Positions 25,508-34,738 of a DNA stretch of 64,000 nt are shown here, in pieces. Made by a program: the position numbers and the translations under genes. The stretch covers positions 1-64,000 of the forward strand of contig NZ_JAAEDI010000010.1 of NCBI RefSeq assembly GCF_018129025.1, read 5' to 3'. Source of the DNA: Neoroseomonas terrae (GTDB taxonomy: Bacteria; Pseudomonadota; Alphaproteobacteria; Acetobacterales; Acetobacteraceae). The stretch's first letter is position 1. Every line of letters starts with the position of its first letter. The notes under the pieces were generated by a model. The model saw only the letters and a list, made by a program, of their open reading frames with translations. It was not told the DNA's origin and did not search any database.

Positions 25508-26898
25508 CTGGCACTCCGACCGTCAGCGAGCGGCTGGCCACCTTCATGCTGGACACGCCGGGCACGGCGATTCCGCCTGACGTCCTCGCGCAGACCAAGC
25601 TGCAGATCCTCGATTCGATCGGCCTGATGCTCGTCGTCTCCGGCCAGGAGTATGGCAGATCGGTGTGCCGTGCGGTGCAGGAGATGGGGCGCAGCGACGA
25701 CGCCACCGTCATCGGCACAGGCGAGCGCAACACGGCGATGAATGCCGTGCTCGCCAACGGCGCGATGGCTGACGCGCTCGACTATGACGACACCCACAAC
25801 GAGACACATCTGCATCCCGGCGCGCATATCGTTCCGCTGACGCTCGCCGCCGGAGAGGCTCGCCGCAGTACCGGGTTGGAAGCCCTGACCATCGCCGCGC
25901 TGGGCTTCGAGATCGGCTGCCGGCTGGCAGTGGCGGCACCAGGGCAGTTCGGCCGCCGCGGCTTCCATACCAGTGCGATCTGCGGCGCCGTCAGCACCTC
26001 GCTCATGGCCAGCCGCTTCTACGGCCTGTCCCACCAGCAGGCGGTCTGGTCCGTCGGGACATCGGCGAGCCAGGCCGCCGGCATCCTGCAATGCTACACT
26101 GACGGCACCTGGACGCAGGGCCTGCATCCCGGCTGGATCGCGCATGCTGCCATTGCCGCGGCGTTGCTCGGCCGTGCCGGCTTCACCGGCCCGCCGACGG
26201 CGATCGAGGGCCGGATGGGCCTGTTCCGCACCCATGTGCAGGACCCCGACTACAACTTCGACTTTGACCGCACGCTGCGCGGCCTCGGCACGGTGTGGGA
26301 GGGACGGACCATGTCCGTGAAGCCCTATCCGACCGGCTGCGTGATCCATCCCTATCTCGACGCCATCCTGGCGCTGCACCGCGCCGGCCTGCGCGCCGAG
26401 CAAGTGAAGCGGCTGCGCCTGCCGATGTCGCACCACTGGGTCGGCATCGTCTGCGAGCCGGTCGCCGAGAAGCGCCGCCCGGCCACCGAGATCGCCGGCC
26501 GCATCAGCCTGCAATATGCGGTGGCCGAGGCGCTGACGCGCGGCCGCTTCGGCCTCGACAGCGTGACGGAGGCGGATCTGCGCGATCCTGCCATCCTCGA
26601 TCTCGTTGACCGCACCGACTACGAACTCGACCCCGAGCCGCCTGCACGCCGCGCCTTCAAGGGATGGGTCATCGCCGAGTTGCATGACGGCCGCGTGCTG
26701 GAACGCATCGAACACCCCTGGACGAGGGGCAACCTCGACGATCCCGGCACGCCGGCCCTGGTGCGCGACAAGTTCCGCGAGAACGCCGGCCGTCGCCTGC
26801 CCTCCGCGCAGGTCGAGGAGATCGTCGCTGCGGTCGATGCCTTCGAGACGCTCGCCGATGTCGGCGAGCTTGCGCGGCTTTGCGCCATCCGCGGCTGA
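25504..26898 (+). CDS. MmgE/PrpD-family protein (A)
   Basis: Member of the 2-methylcitrate dehydratase/cis-aconitate decarboxylase/iminodisuccinate epimerase superfamily, 464 aa, GTG start coupled to the amidohydrolase. Family features include DSIGLMLVVSGQEYG near the N terminus, ADALDYDDTHNETHLHPGAHIVPLTLA and KPYPTGCVIHPYLDA. In catabolic operons such proteins often act on polycarboxylates formed after ring cleavage. A second, divergent copy lies at 29395. Confidence 0.88.
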   Translation: MTGTPTVSERLATFMLDTPGTAIPPDVLAQTKLQILDSIGLMLVVSGQEYGRSVCRAVQEMGRSDDATVIGTGERNTAMNAVLANGAMADALDYDDTHNETHLHPGAHIVPLTLAAGEARRSTGLEALTIAALGFEIGCRLAVAAPGQFGRRGFHTSAICGAVSTSLMASRFYGLSHQQAVWSVGTSASQAAGILQCYTDGTWTQGLHPGWIAHAAIAAALLGRAGFTGPPTAIEGRMGLFRTHVQDPDYNFDFDRTLRGLGTVWEGRTMSVKPYPTGCVIHPYLDAILALHRAGLRAEQVKRLRLPMSHHWVGIVCEPVAEKRRPATEIAGRISLQYAVAEALTRGRFGLDSVTEADLRDPAILDLVDRTDYELDPEPPARRAFKGWVIAELHDGRVLERIEHPWTRGNLDDPGTPALVRDKFRENAGRRLPSAQVEEIVAAVDAFETLADVGELARLCAIRG

Positions 26899-26934
26899 CG
26901 GCGTGCACAATCATTCACAAGAGGAGAGGGTGAA

Positions 26935-28545
26935 GTGACTCAGCGCATGACCGGCTTCATCGGCCGCCGAGGCCTCGGCGCCGCCGGCGCGTCCCTGGCG
27001 CTGGCCGCATCCACCTCGCCCACGCGGGCGCAGGCGCGCACGGAACTGCGGATCGGGTCGCAGGTGGAACCGACATCCATCGATCCGCATTTCGCGAATG
27101 TCGACACCAACAACGCCATGGCGCTGCACTTCTTCACGCCACTGGTCATCCGCAGCGAGACCCTGCAGCCGCAGCCTGGCCTCGCGACGTCCTGGCGCAT
27201 GGTGGACGAGACCACCTGGGAGTTCAAACTCCGCGAAGGCGTGCGCTTCCACGACGGCAGCGAGCTGACCGCGGAGGATGTCGCGTTCAGCATCCGCCGC
27301 GCACCCGCGGTGCCGGGCTCGCCGGCCTCTCTCTCGGTCTATCTGCGCCAGATCACCGGCATCGAGGTGGTGGACCGGCATACGATCCGGCTCCGCACGG
27401 CGGAGATCTTCCCGCTGATGCCGATCTTCATGGGGACCTTCGTCATCCTCTCCCGTCGCGCCGCGGAAGGCGTGACGACTGAGGAATTCAACGCCGGCCG
27501 CGGCATGGTCGGCACCGGCCCCTACCGCTTCACCGGCTGGCAGCGCGGCGAACGCCTGACCATGGAGCGGTTCGCCGACTACTGGGGGCCGGCGCCGGAG
27601 ATGGAGCGGGTGACCTTCCGCTTCATCCCCAATCCGGCAGCGCGGCTATCGGCCCTGCTCGCCGGCGATGTAGACATGATCGACTTCGTCCCGATCACCA
27701 GCATGGACGCAGTCGCGCGCCGCAATGACCTACGGCTGTCGCGCGGGGTGACGAACCGACTGATCTACCTGCATGTGGAGCACGAGCGGGCGGACGCGCC
27801 CTTCGTGACGGACCGCGCCGGCCGGCCCTTCGCCGGGCGCGGTCCCTTGCAGGATGCGCGGGTGCGGCGCGCCCTCTCGATGGCGATCGACCGGCGCGCC
27901 ATCGCCGCCCGCATCATGGAAGGCGCAAGCGAACCGACGAGCCAGATCATGCCCGCCGGGGCAATCGGGCATGTCCCGGACCTGCCGGTGGCACCCTATG
28001 ATCCCGTGGGTGCACGGCGCCTTCTGGCTGAGGCCGGCTATGCCGATGGTTTCGCCATCACCATGCAGGTGCCGCGCAACCGCTACGTCAACGACGTACG
28101 CGCCATGGAGGCGATCGCGCAGATGCTGACGCGGATCGGGCTCGAGGTGCGGCTCGAGACCGTGCCGGTCCAGACCTTCTTCGATCGCGCCTCGCGCCGT
28201 GAGTTCTCGTTGTTCATGATCGGCTTCGGCGTCGTGACGGGCGAGCCATCCTCCTTCATGTCGCTGGTCATGCAGACTTTCGACGCGCAGGCGCGGGTCG
28301 GCGCCGGCAATCGCGGCCGCTACTCGAACACCGAGTTCGACCGGCTGCTCGTCCAGGCGCTGCGCACGCCCGACGATGCCGCGCGGGAGGAGCTGCTGCG
28401 TCAGGCGACGCGCATCGCCATGGCGGACCAGGCCATCATTCCGCTGCACCACCAGGTGCATCTCTGGGCGATGCGCTCCGATCTCGATCATGTCGCGCGG
28501 ACGGATGAGTACACCCTGGCGCAGGATGTGCGCCGGCGCGGATGA
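26935..28545 (+). CDS. Orphan peptide/opine-type ABC receptor (SBP family 5)
   Basis: Periplasmic binding protein of the dipeptide/nickel/opine family, 536 aa. The signal peptide covers about residues 1-33. It is followed by LRIGSQVEPTSIDPHFANVDTNN, LREGVRFHDGSELTAEDVAFSIRRA and GTGPYRFTGWQRGERLTMERF. The start is GTG at 26935 with GAGGAG upstream. No permease or ATPase genes of this transporter class occur anywhere in the window, so it must share a membrane complex encoded elsewhere. Confidence 0.88.
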   Translation: MTQRMTGFIGRRGLGAAGASLALAASTSPTRAQARTELRIGSQVEPTSIDPHFANVDTNNAMALHFFTPLVIRSETLQPQPGLATSWRMVDETTWEFKLREGVRFHDGSELTAEDVAFSIRRAPAVPGSPASLSVYLRQITGIEVVDRHTIRLRTAEIFPLMPIFMGTFVILSRRAAEGVTTEEFNAGRGMVGTGPYRFTGWQRGERLTMERFADYWGPAPEMERVTFRFIPNPAARLSALLAGDVDMIDFVPITSMDAVARRNDLRLSRGVTNRLIYLHVEHERADAPFVTDRAGRPFAGRGPLQDARVRRALSMAIDRRAIAARIMEGASEPTSQIMPAGAIGHVPDLPVAPYDPVGARRLLAEAGYADGFAITMQVPRNRYVNDVRAMEAIAQMLTRIGLEVRLETVPVQTFFDRASRREFSLFMIGFGVVTGEPSSFMSLVMQTFDAQARVGAGNRGRYSNTEFDRLLVQALRTPDDAAREELLRQATRIAMADQAIIPLHHQVHLWAMRSDLDHVARTDEYTLAQDVRRRG

Positions 28546-28601
28546 TGCGGTACGGCTTGGTTGGGCGACGATACGCCGCCATTGCCGCAGGAGGATCGAC
28601 C

Positions 28602-29345
28602 ATGAACGACACAGAGATCGCAGGCGCCGCCGCATCGCTCGCGGCGGCGAGAAGCGGGCCGGCCATTCCGGCCCCCTCGCCCGGCCCGACGACGATGGCG
28701 GAGGCCGAGGCGATCCAGCTTGCGACCTTCGCGGCGCTGGGCCTGCGCCGTGGCGGCTGGAAGGTCGGCCGTGCGGACGGGCAGCTGTTCAGCGCGCCGA
28801 TGGTGGTGGGGCCGTTGAATGAGACGGAGCCGGTGCTGACCCTGCCGGTGGCGACCCGCATCGAGCTTGAGATCGCACTGCGCTTCCGCGAGGTGCCGCC
28901 GTCGACGGTGCTGGAGCTGGAGGCGCTGCCGGCGCTCGCCGACCTCGTCGTCCTGATAGAGTTCGTGCGGACGCGCTTCACGGGGCCGGTGACGGCGTTC
29001 GACCGTATCGCGGACTGCGTCTCCAATGAGCGCGTGGTCGCCGTCACGGCGCCCGGGCCGTGGTCGCCGGCGATCCTCGGTTCACTGCCGCTGGTCCAGC
29101 TCTTCCAGGACGGTGCCGAGATCGCCCGTCACGAAGGCGCTCACCCGGCCGCGCCGCTCGTCCCGCTCCTCGCCGCCTGGCAGGCGCGCTGTGCGGCGGA
29201 TGGCGTGGCCGTCGGTGCCGGCGAGATCGTCACACTCGGCAGCCTCACCGGCGTGCTGCCGGTGCCGCCAGCGGGCGCGCATTTCCGCGGCATCATCACT
29301 GGCTTGCCGCCGGTTCAATGTCGCGTCCTGCCGCTGGCGGCGTGA
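28602..29345 (+). CDS. 2-keto-4-pentenoate hydratase-family protein
   Basis: MhpD/fumarylacetoacetate-hydrolase-like protein, 247 aa. It has GWKVGRADGQLFSAPMVVGPL, the metal-site region ELEIALRFREVPP and the C-terminal TLGSLTGVLPVPPAGAHFRG, typical of 2-oxopent-4-enoate hydratase or oxaloacetate decarboxylase relatives. The ATG at 28602 has GGAGG nine bases upstream; an upstream ATG at 28542 is rejected as lacking one. Hydration of an unsaturated oxo acid fits a ring-cleavage pathway. Confidence 0.83.
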   Translation: MNDTEIAGAAASLAAARSGPAIPAPSPGPTTMAEAEAIQLATFAALGLRRGGWKVGRADGQLFSAPMVVGPLNETEPVLTLPVATRIELEIALRFREVPPSTVLELEALPALADLVVLIEFVRTRFTGPVTAFDRIADCVSNERVVAVTAPGPWSPAILGSLPLVQLFQDGAEIARHEGAHPAAPLVPLLAAWQARCAADGVAVGAGEIVTLGSLTGVLPVPPAGAHFRGIITGLPPVQCRVLPLAA

Positions 29346-29394
29346 CACGGCGCGCCGGCACGGCCGCCGAAAACATCTGAGTTGGAGTGCGGTG

Positions 29395-30744
29395 ATGGGA
29401 CGTTCAGTCGAGGCCCTGGCCCAGCTGGTGGTTGACACGCAGTGGGATGACGTACCGGAAGCGGTGCGTCGTCACGCGAAGCTCGTCCTGCTCGATACGG
29501 TCGGGGTGATTCTTGCCGGTAGCGAGCAGCCCGAACTGCATGGCCTGCGCGCGGAAGTCGCCCGAGGGGCGGGAAGCGGCGCGACGATTCTCGCGCGCGG
29601 CTTCCCGAGTGCCTCGCCGGCGATGTCGGCTTTCTTGAATGGTACGGCGGGCAGGTCGATCGAACTCTGCGAGAGCCACCGCTTCGTATCCTGCCAAGCC
29701 GCGGTCCAGGTGCTGCCCGGTGTGCTCGCCGCAGCGGAGGTCTACGGAAGCAGCGGACGTGACCTGCTGCTCGCCTTCATCCTGGGCTACGACGTCGCCA
29801 TCCGCCTGGGGGCAGGCACCACGCAGCGCCCCCTGGCGCACCAGAACGGCCAGACGGCCATGATCGGCGCCATCGCCGGCGCTGCGCGCCTGCGGGGCAT
29901 GGACGCCGCCGGCGTCAGCCGGGCGATGCGGATCGGCGCGACCTTCGTCCTCGTGCCAAGCTACACCAACGCGGTGAACGGCGCGACGACCCTCAATGCT
30001 GCGGGTGGGATGAGCGGTCTCATCGCGTCCGTCGCGACGGACCTCACGGGCGCCGGGTTCCTGGCGCAGGACGATGCCATCGAGGAGGCATTGGCACACC
30101 TCGTCGCGGACCGCTTCGACCCGGGGCCGGTCACCGAAGCCCTCGGCAAGCGCTGGGAGATCACGCGCAACGCCTTTCGTCTGCGCGCCTGCTGCATACC
30201 GACATACGCATCGCTGGACGCAATCGAAGCAGCGCTGGCGGAACTTGGCGCAACGCCGGAGGACATCGAGCGCATTGACGTCGAGACCTATCGTTTTGCC
30301 GCCGCCATGCGCGACCAGCAGCCACGCAACGGCTTCGCCGCGCGCTACTCGCTGCCGCACGCGGCGGCAGCCATCATCCTGCGGGGCGATACGGACCTTG
30401 ATGCCTTCTCAGAGGCAACCGTTGCGGATACCTCCTTCGTGGCCATGCGTGCGCGCGTGCATGTGAGCGAGGATGCTGCGCTGACCGCCATGTTTCCCGC
30501 GGCAAAGCCGGGCCGGGCAACGGTGACGCTGCGCGATGGCCGCGGCGCGACCCGTCAGGTGAACAGCGCACGGGGCGACTTCCAGAACCCCTACGCCGAA
30601 GGCGAGGTTCGGGCAAAGTTCCGTGCGCTGGCCGGCCGCGCCCTAAGCGACCGGGGCGTCAGTCGGCTTGAGGCAGCGATTGATGGCGTGGAAGGGACTG
30701 CCGGCCTCGCCGCGATTCTGATGAGTTTGCGCGAGGGCGTATGA
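29395..30744 (+). CDS. MmgE/PrpD-family protein (B)
   Basis: Second MmgE/PrpD protein, 449 aa, divergent from the copy at 25504. It shows LVLLDTVGVILAGSEQPE, FLNGTAGRSIELCESHRFVSCQA in place of the usual DYDD segment, and RLRACCIPTYASLDAI. The start is ATG at 29395 with GGAG nine bases upstream. It is the last gene of the plus-strand cluster; the next gene is convergent after 250 bases without recognisable content. Confidence 0.86.
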   Translation: MGRSVEALAQLVVDTQWDDVPEAVRRHAKLVLLDTVGVILAGSEQPELHGLRAEVARGAGSGATILARGFPSASPAMSAFLNGTAGRSIELCESHRFVSCQAAVQVLPGVLAAAEVYGSSGRDLLLAFILGYDVAIRLGAGTTQRPLAHQNGQTAMIGAIAGAARLRGMDAAGVSRAMRIGATFVLVPSYTNAVNGATTLNAAGGMSGLIASVATDLTGAGFLAQDDAIEEALAHLVADRFDPGPVTEALGKRWEITRNAFRLRACCIPTYASLDAIEAALAELGATPEDIERIDVETYRFAAAMRDQQPRNGFAARYSLPHAAAAIILRGDTDLDAFSEATVADTSFVAMRARVHVSEDAALTAMFPAAKPGRATVTLRDGRGATRQVNSARGDFQNPYAEGEVRAKFRALAGRALSDRGVSRLEAAIDGVEGTAGLAAILMSLREGV

Positions 30745-30994
30745 ACTACGCTGGCCGTCCAACCTGAGCTCGACAGCGCTGAGGCGTCCCTGGCCCACTC
30801 TCCCACAACCCACGACGCAGGTTGATTGCGGCAGTAGCGGCGCAGCCGTGATGCAAGGCATCTTACGGCCTGGTTGAACCGAGCGGCGAGGCGGCTGCAC
30901 AGGTACCGTCCCTTCTGGCTCCGCGTTCAACGATCGCTGCCGGCTATGCGGATCCCGCGATCGGCCTGAGCTAACGTAGCACGGCCGGACACCA

Positions 30995-31993
30995 TCACTC
31001 GACCCGAGCGCCCGAGCTGGCTACCACCTCGCGGTACATTGGCGCAGTGTCGCGCAGATAGGTCGCGAAGGCCTCGGGCGTGCTCAGCACGACCTCCGAA
31101 CCCATGTCGATCAGCTTCTGGCTCACGTCCGAACCCTCGACCGCCGTGCGGATCGCGGCATTGAGACGACGCAGGATCGGCTCGGGCAAGCCCGCCGGAG
31201 CGAAGATCCCCTGATACCCCTGGATGCGGAAATCGGGCATCAGGCGCTCGGTGATCGTCGGCACGTCGGGGAGCAGTGGTGAGCGCTGATCGCCCCCCAC
31301 CAGCAGCAATGGCCTGAGGTTGCCCGCCTGGATCTGCGGGACCATGGCCGTGATCTGGTCGAGCACCATGGGAATTTGGCCGGCGATCGCGTCCGCCTGC
31401 GCCTGGTTGCCACCGCGATATGGCACATGCACCAAGCCCAGCCCGAAGGTGCGGCTCAGCACTTCCCCGGTCAGGTGGTTGGAACTGCCCACGCCGCTGG
31501 TGCCATAGGCCGTGCCGGGATGCGCCTTCAGCCACGCAATCAACTCATCCATCGTGCGTGCCGGCACGGAGGGGTTCACCGCCAGTACGGTTGGGTAGTA
31601 CGCAAGGTTGGTGATCGGGGTAAAATCCCGCAGCGGGTCCCAGCTGAGGTTGCTCTGCATATAGGGGATGATCGAGTGCGTCGCGATCGACCCGAAGCAC
31701 AGCGTGTAGCCGTCCGGGGCCGCGCGCGCGCAGGCCTCCGTCCCGATGGCGCCGCCAGCGCCGGCGCGATTCTCGACGACGACCGGCTGGCCTAGCGCCC
31801 GCGCCAGCGGCTCGGCGACCAGCCTCGCCATGATGTCCGCGCCGCCGCCGGGTGCGTAGGAAACGATCACGCGCACCGGCCGCGACGGCCACGCAGGTTG
31901 TGCCGAAGCCGGCGTGCCACCCAGCGGCAGCAGCGCCGGCGCGACCAGCGTCAGGCCAAGAATCGTGCGGCGAACGGCATATGCGACAGTCAT
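30995..31993 (-). CDS. Bug-family receptor
   Basis: Bug/TctC-type receptor, 332 aa from the ATG at 31993 (GGAGA about nine bases upstream; an ATG ten codons earlier lacks this). The signal peptide ends near PASAQ. It is followed by WPSRPVRVIVSYAPGGGADIMARLV, PDGYTLCFGSIATHSIIPY and VPYRGGNQAQADAI. It is divergent from the flavin monooxygenase at 32103 across 109 bases, so the two may share regulation and substrate. Confidence 0.9.
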   Translation of the reverse strand: MTVAYAVRRTILGLTLVAPALLPLGGTPASAQPAWPSRPVRVIVSYAPGGGADIMARLVAEPLARALGQPVVVENRAGAGGAIGTEACARAAPDGYTLCFGSIATHSIIPYMQSNLSWDPLRDFTPITNLAYYPTVLAVNPSVPARTMDELIAWLKAHPGTAYGTSGVGSSNHLTGEVLSRTFGLGLVHVPYRGGNQAQADAIAGQIPMVLDQITAMVPQIQAGNLRPLLLVGGDQRSPLLPDVPTITERLMPDFRIQGYQGIFAPAGLPEPILRRLNAAIRTAVEGSDVSQKLIDMGSEVVLSTPEAFATYLRDTAPMYREVVASSGARVE

Positions 31994-32102
31994 GCGTGCG
32001 TGTCTCCAACGGCCCATAAACACCCTGTCCCGGAACGCCGCAACGGGTTCTTCGGATCAGCAATCGGACCTAGGTTGCGGCCGTCACGCATGGAGGCACG
32101 AC

Positions 32103-33443
32103 ATGGCGCGCAGGAAGGACAAGATTCGGCTGGGGCTGTTCGCGCACGTCACCGGCAATCATATGGCCGCGTGGCGCCATCCGCGCGCAGACCGTTTCGC
32201 CGGCACAAGTTTCCGCCACTATGCGGAGGTCGCTGCGCTGGCCGAGCGCGGCCTGTTCGACATGCTCTTCCTTGCGGACACCAACGCCTTGTGGAAGGGC
32301 GATACCGAAACGCTGAGCCGCGATCCGAAGACGGCTCAATTCGAACCGCTGACCTTGCTCTCCGCGCTGTCGGTCGTGACGGAGCATATCGGCCTCGTCG
32401 CGACGGCGACCACCACCTACAACGAGCCCTATCATGTCGCGCGCAAGTTCGCCTCGCTTGATCAACTGAGCGGCGGGCGGGCCGGCTGGAACCTCGTCAC
32501 CTCCGCCAACGAGCAAGAGGCACTGAACTTCAGCCGCACCAACCATGTGCCGCACGATCAGCGCTATGATCGCGCCCGTGAGTTCGCCGCGGTGGTAAAG
32601 GGGCTGTGGGAGAGCTGGGAGGACGACGCCTTCCTTCGCGACCCTGAATCCGGGCGATTCTTCGCTCCGGAGAAGCTGCGCGTCCTGAACCATCAGGGTA
32701 CGCATTTCGCGGTGCGCGGGCCGCTGAACGTGGCGCGCTCACCGCAGGGTCATCCGTTGATCGTGCAGGCGGGGTCCTCCGAGATCGGGCGGGATCTCGC
32801 CGCCGACACCGCCGAGGTCGTGTTCACGGCGCAGGACCAACTGCCTGCGGCGCAGGCCTTCTATGCCGACCTGAAAGGTCGCCTCATCGCACGCGGCCGG
32901 GATCCGGAGTCACTGAAGATCATGCCCGGCCTCATGCCGATCGTGGGCCGTACCGCCGAGGAGGCAGAGGCAAAGGAACGAGAGCTGCAGGAACTGATCC
33001 ATCCCTCTGTCGGTCTGCAGACTCTCTCCTTCATGCTCGGTGGTGCCGATTTGTCCGGACACGACCTGGACGGCCCGCTTCCCGACTTGCCCAACACCAA
33101 TTCTGGTAAGAGCCGGATGGCGCTGGTGATCGAACTGGCGCGCAGAGAGAAACTGACCATCCGCCAGCTGTATCAGCGCGTCACCGGGGCCCGAGGGCAC
33201 TTCATCGTCCGCGGAACCGCCGCCACCATCGCTGACACGATGGAAGAGTGGTTCGAGCGTCGCGGCGCGGATGGCTTCAACATCATGCCACCGACTCTGC
33301 CTGGCGACCTCGGCGACTTCGTGACGGACGTTGTGCCGGAGTTGCAAAGGCGTGGATTGCTCCGCACTGCCTATGAGGGGCGAACACTACGGGAGAACCT
33401 CGGCCTGCCATTCCCACAGCACACGGCCACGTTACGGCGGTAA
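32103..33443 (+). CDS. LLM-class flavin monooxygenase, NtaA/DszA-like
   Basis: FMNH2-dependent monooxygenase of the nitrilotriacetate/dibenzothiophene-sulfone type, 446 aa, full length. Features are HVTGNHMAAWRHPRAD, ALAERGLFDMLFLADT, YNEPYHVARKFASLDQLSGGRAGWNLVTS and the long insertions of this branch. It needs a separate flavin reductase, none of which is adjacent. The ATG at 32103 has TGGAGG before it; the upstream extension overlaps the divergent gene. The substrate, possibly a C-N or C-S compound, is unknown. The 252 bases after it hold nothing I recognise. Confidence 0.9.
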   Translation: MARRKDKIRLGLFAHVTGNHMAAWRHPRADRFAGTSFRHYAEVAALAERGLFDMLFLADTNALWKGDTETLSRDPKTAQFEPLTLLSALSVVTEHIGLVATATTTYNEPYHVARKFASLDQLSGGRAGWNLVTSANEQEALNFSRTNHVPHDQRYDRAREFAAVVKGLWESWEDDAFLRDPESGRFFAPEKLRVLNHQGTHFAVRGPLNVARSPQGHPLIVQAGSSEIGRDLAADTAEVVFTAQDQLPAAQAFYADLKGRLIARGRDPESLKIMPGLMPIVGRTAEEAEAKERELQELIHPSVGLQTLSFMLGGADLSGHDLDGPLPDLPNTNSGKSRMALVIELARREKLTIRQLYQRVTGARGHFIVRGTAATIADTMEEWFERRGADGFNIMPPTLPGDLGDFVTDVVPELQRRGLLRTAYEGRTLRENLGLPFPQHTATLRR

Positions 33444-33695
33444 ATAGGATCGCCGGAGCCACGACGCGTGATGGGGTAGCTGGGATTGCTCGGTGCGGCG
33501 CGCGGCCCAATGGTCAATCGGGCGCGAGGAGAGTTGTCCAGTCAGTTCTGGGAACGTCACCGCGCAACCGACGTCGACACGACGACGCAGGACAGGTTGC
33601 GCTCGCACGGGTAGCCGCAGCCTCGCATTTCCTTTCGAGCTCACTAACGCTGTCTCCGCAACCGGAAAACAAAGCGGTTAATCTTGTGGGGCCGC

Positions 33696-34676
33696 CTACG
33701 AAGCTCCCGACAAGAGGCCCTCCTTGCCCAGTATCTCCAGGCACGCCGCGAACTCTGCCGGTTCGCACGGCGCGATGCCGGGTCGAACGTCCCCGGTCTT
33801 CATGCCGAGCACCCCGGCCAGGCGCTTGAACAGCGCCACGTGGTGAAAGCCTCGGGCGAAGTAGCGGCTCTGAAGAAGTTCAGCGATCCGCATGATGACG
33901 CGCGCATGGCTCGCCGCCGCTCCGAAGTCGCCCTTCTCGACGGCCGCGACGAAGTGGCCGCAATGCGGCAATGCCGCGCTCTGGCAGAAGACCGGGCGTG
34001 ACGATCCGATCAGAAAGTGCGGCGCCCGGTCGGGGAACGTCATCCGTCCATGCAGATGATACTCTTCGAGCGAGGTCGCGACGGCGATCCGGTCCCCGAC
34101 TCGCTCAAGCATGGCACCGTATTGTGCGAGATTCAGTGTGGTGTTCTGTACCGCGCAGACGTTCGGCAGGCCCAGCAGCGCCTCCACCTGCTCTGGTGCG
34201 AGATAGAATCCGAGTTCCGACAGTGTCGTGCTGTAGACGATCAGGCCGATGTCGATGCGCGGTGCGATGTATTCATAGTAGGCCTTCACCCCTGCTGCGG
34301 ACCGCGGCCCGTAGAACGGCGGCCAGATCATCACGAGATCCGCGCCGGCCGCCGTCGCATGCTGCGCAAACGCCACAGCCCGGGCCGCCGACGGATCCGT
34401 GCAGCCGATCACGACGGGCGCCGCGCCGCGCACCGTATCCAGCACGATCTCGACCAGCCGCCGGCGCTCGTCGTCAGTGAGCGTCCAGAACTCCTGATGC
34501 AGCGTATTGATCGACAGGCCGCCGACGCCTGGCAGCGCGAGCGTCGCGCGCACATTGTGGCGCAGCCCTTCCTCGTCGAGCCCTCCAGCCTCGTCGAATG
34601 GCGTGTAGACGGCGCACATGTAGCCGCGCAGCGACTCGCGGACCCATTCTCGTTCTTCTCCTCGCGCGTACTTCAC
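33696..34676 (-). CDS. DapA-like TIM-barrel protein lacking the Schiff-base lysine
   Basis: Dihydrodipicolinate synthase/N-acetylneuraminate lyase family protein, 326 aa. The order MCAVYTPFDEAGGLDEEGLRHNVR, GGLSINTLHQEFWTLT, PVVIGCTDPS, ADLVMIWPPFYGP and GLIVYSTTLSELGFYLAP follows the family. Where the family has the Schiff-base Lys (V-K-D/E-S), this protein reads CAVQNTTLNLAQ, with Gln177. The GTTGE signature is also altered. It therefore cannot use the standard mechanism. The start is GTG at 34676 with GGGAG six bases before it. It is divergent from the PanE-like gene. Confidence 0.85.
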   Translation of the reverse strand: MKYARGEEREWVRESLRGYMCAVYTPFDEAGGLDEEGLRHNVRATLALPGVGGLSINTLHQEFWTLTDDERRRLVEIVLDTVRGAAPVVIGCTDPSAARAVAFAQHATAAGADLVMIWPPFYGPRSAAGVKAYYEYIAPRIDIGLIVYSTTLSELGFYLAPEQVEALLGLPNVCAVQNTTLNLAQYGAMLERVGDRIAVATSLEEYHLHGRMTFPDRAPHFLIGSSRPVFCQSAALPHCGHFVAAVEKGDFGAAASHARVIMRIAELLQSRYFARGFHHVALFKRLAGVLGMKTGDVRPGIAPCEPAEFAACLEILGKEGLLSGAS

Positions 34677-34738
34677 GCCATGCTCCCATGGCAGGCGATA
34701 GGGATAGCGAACTGTACGATGATCATGGGATCTCCTCG

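Noticed and set aside
30745-30994. Possible terminator in the convergent gap (CGATCGC and GCGATCG arms)
   Set aside because: The 19-base loop and lack of a T-tract make it unconvincing.
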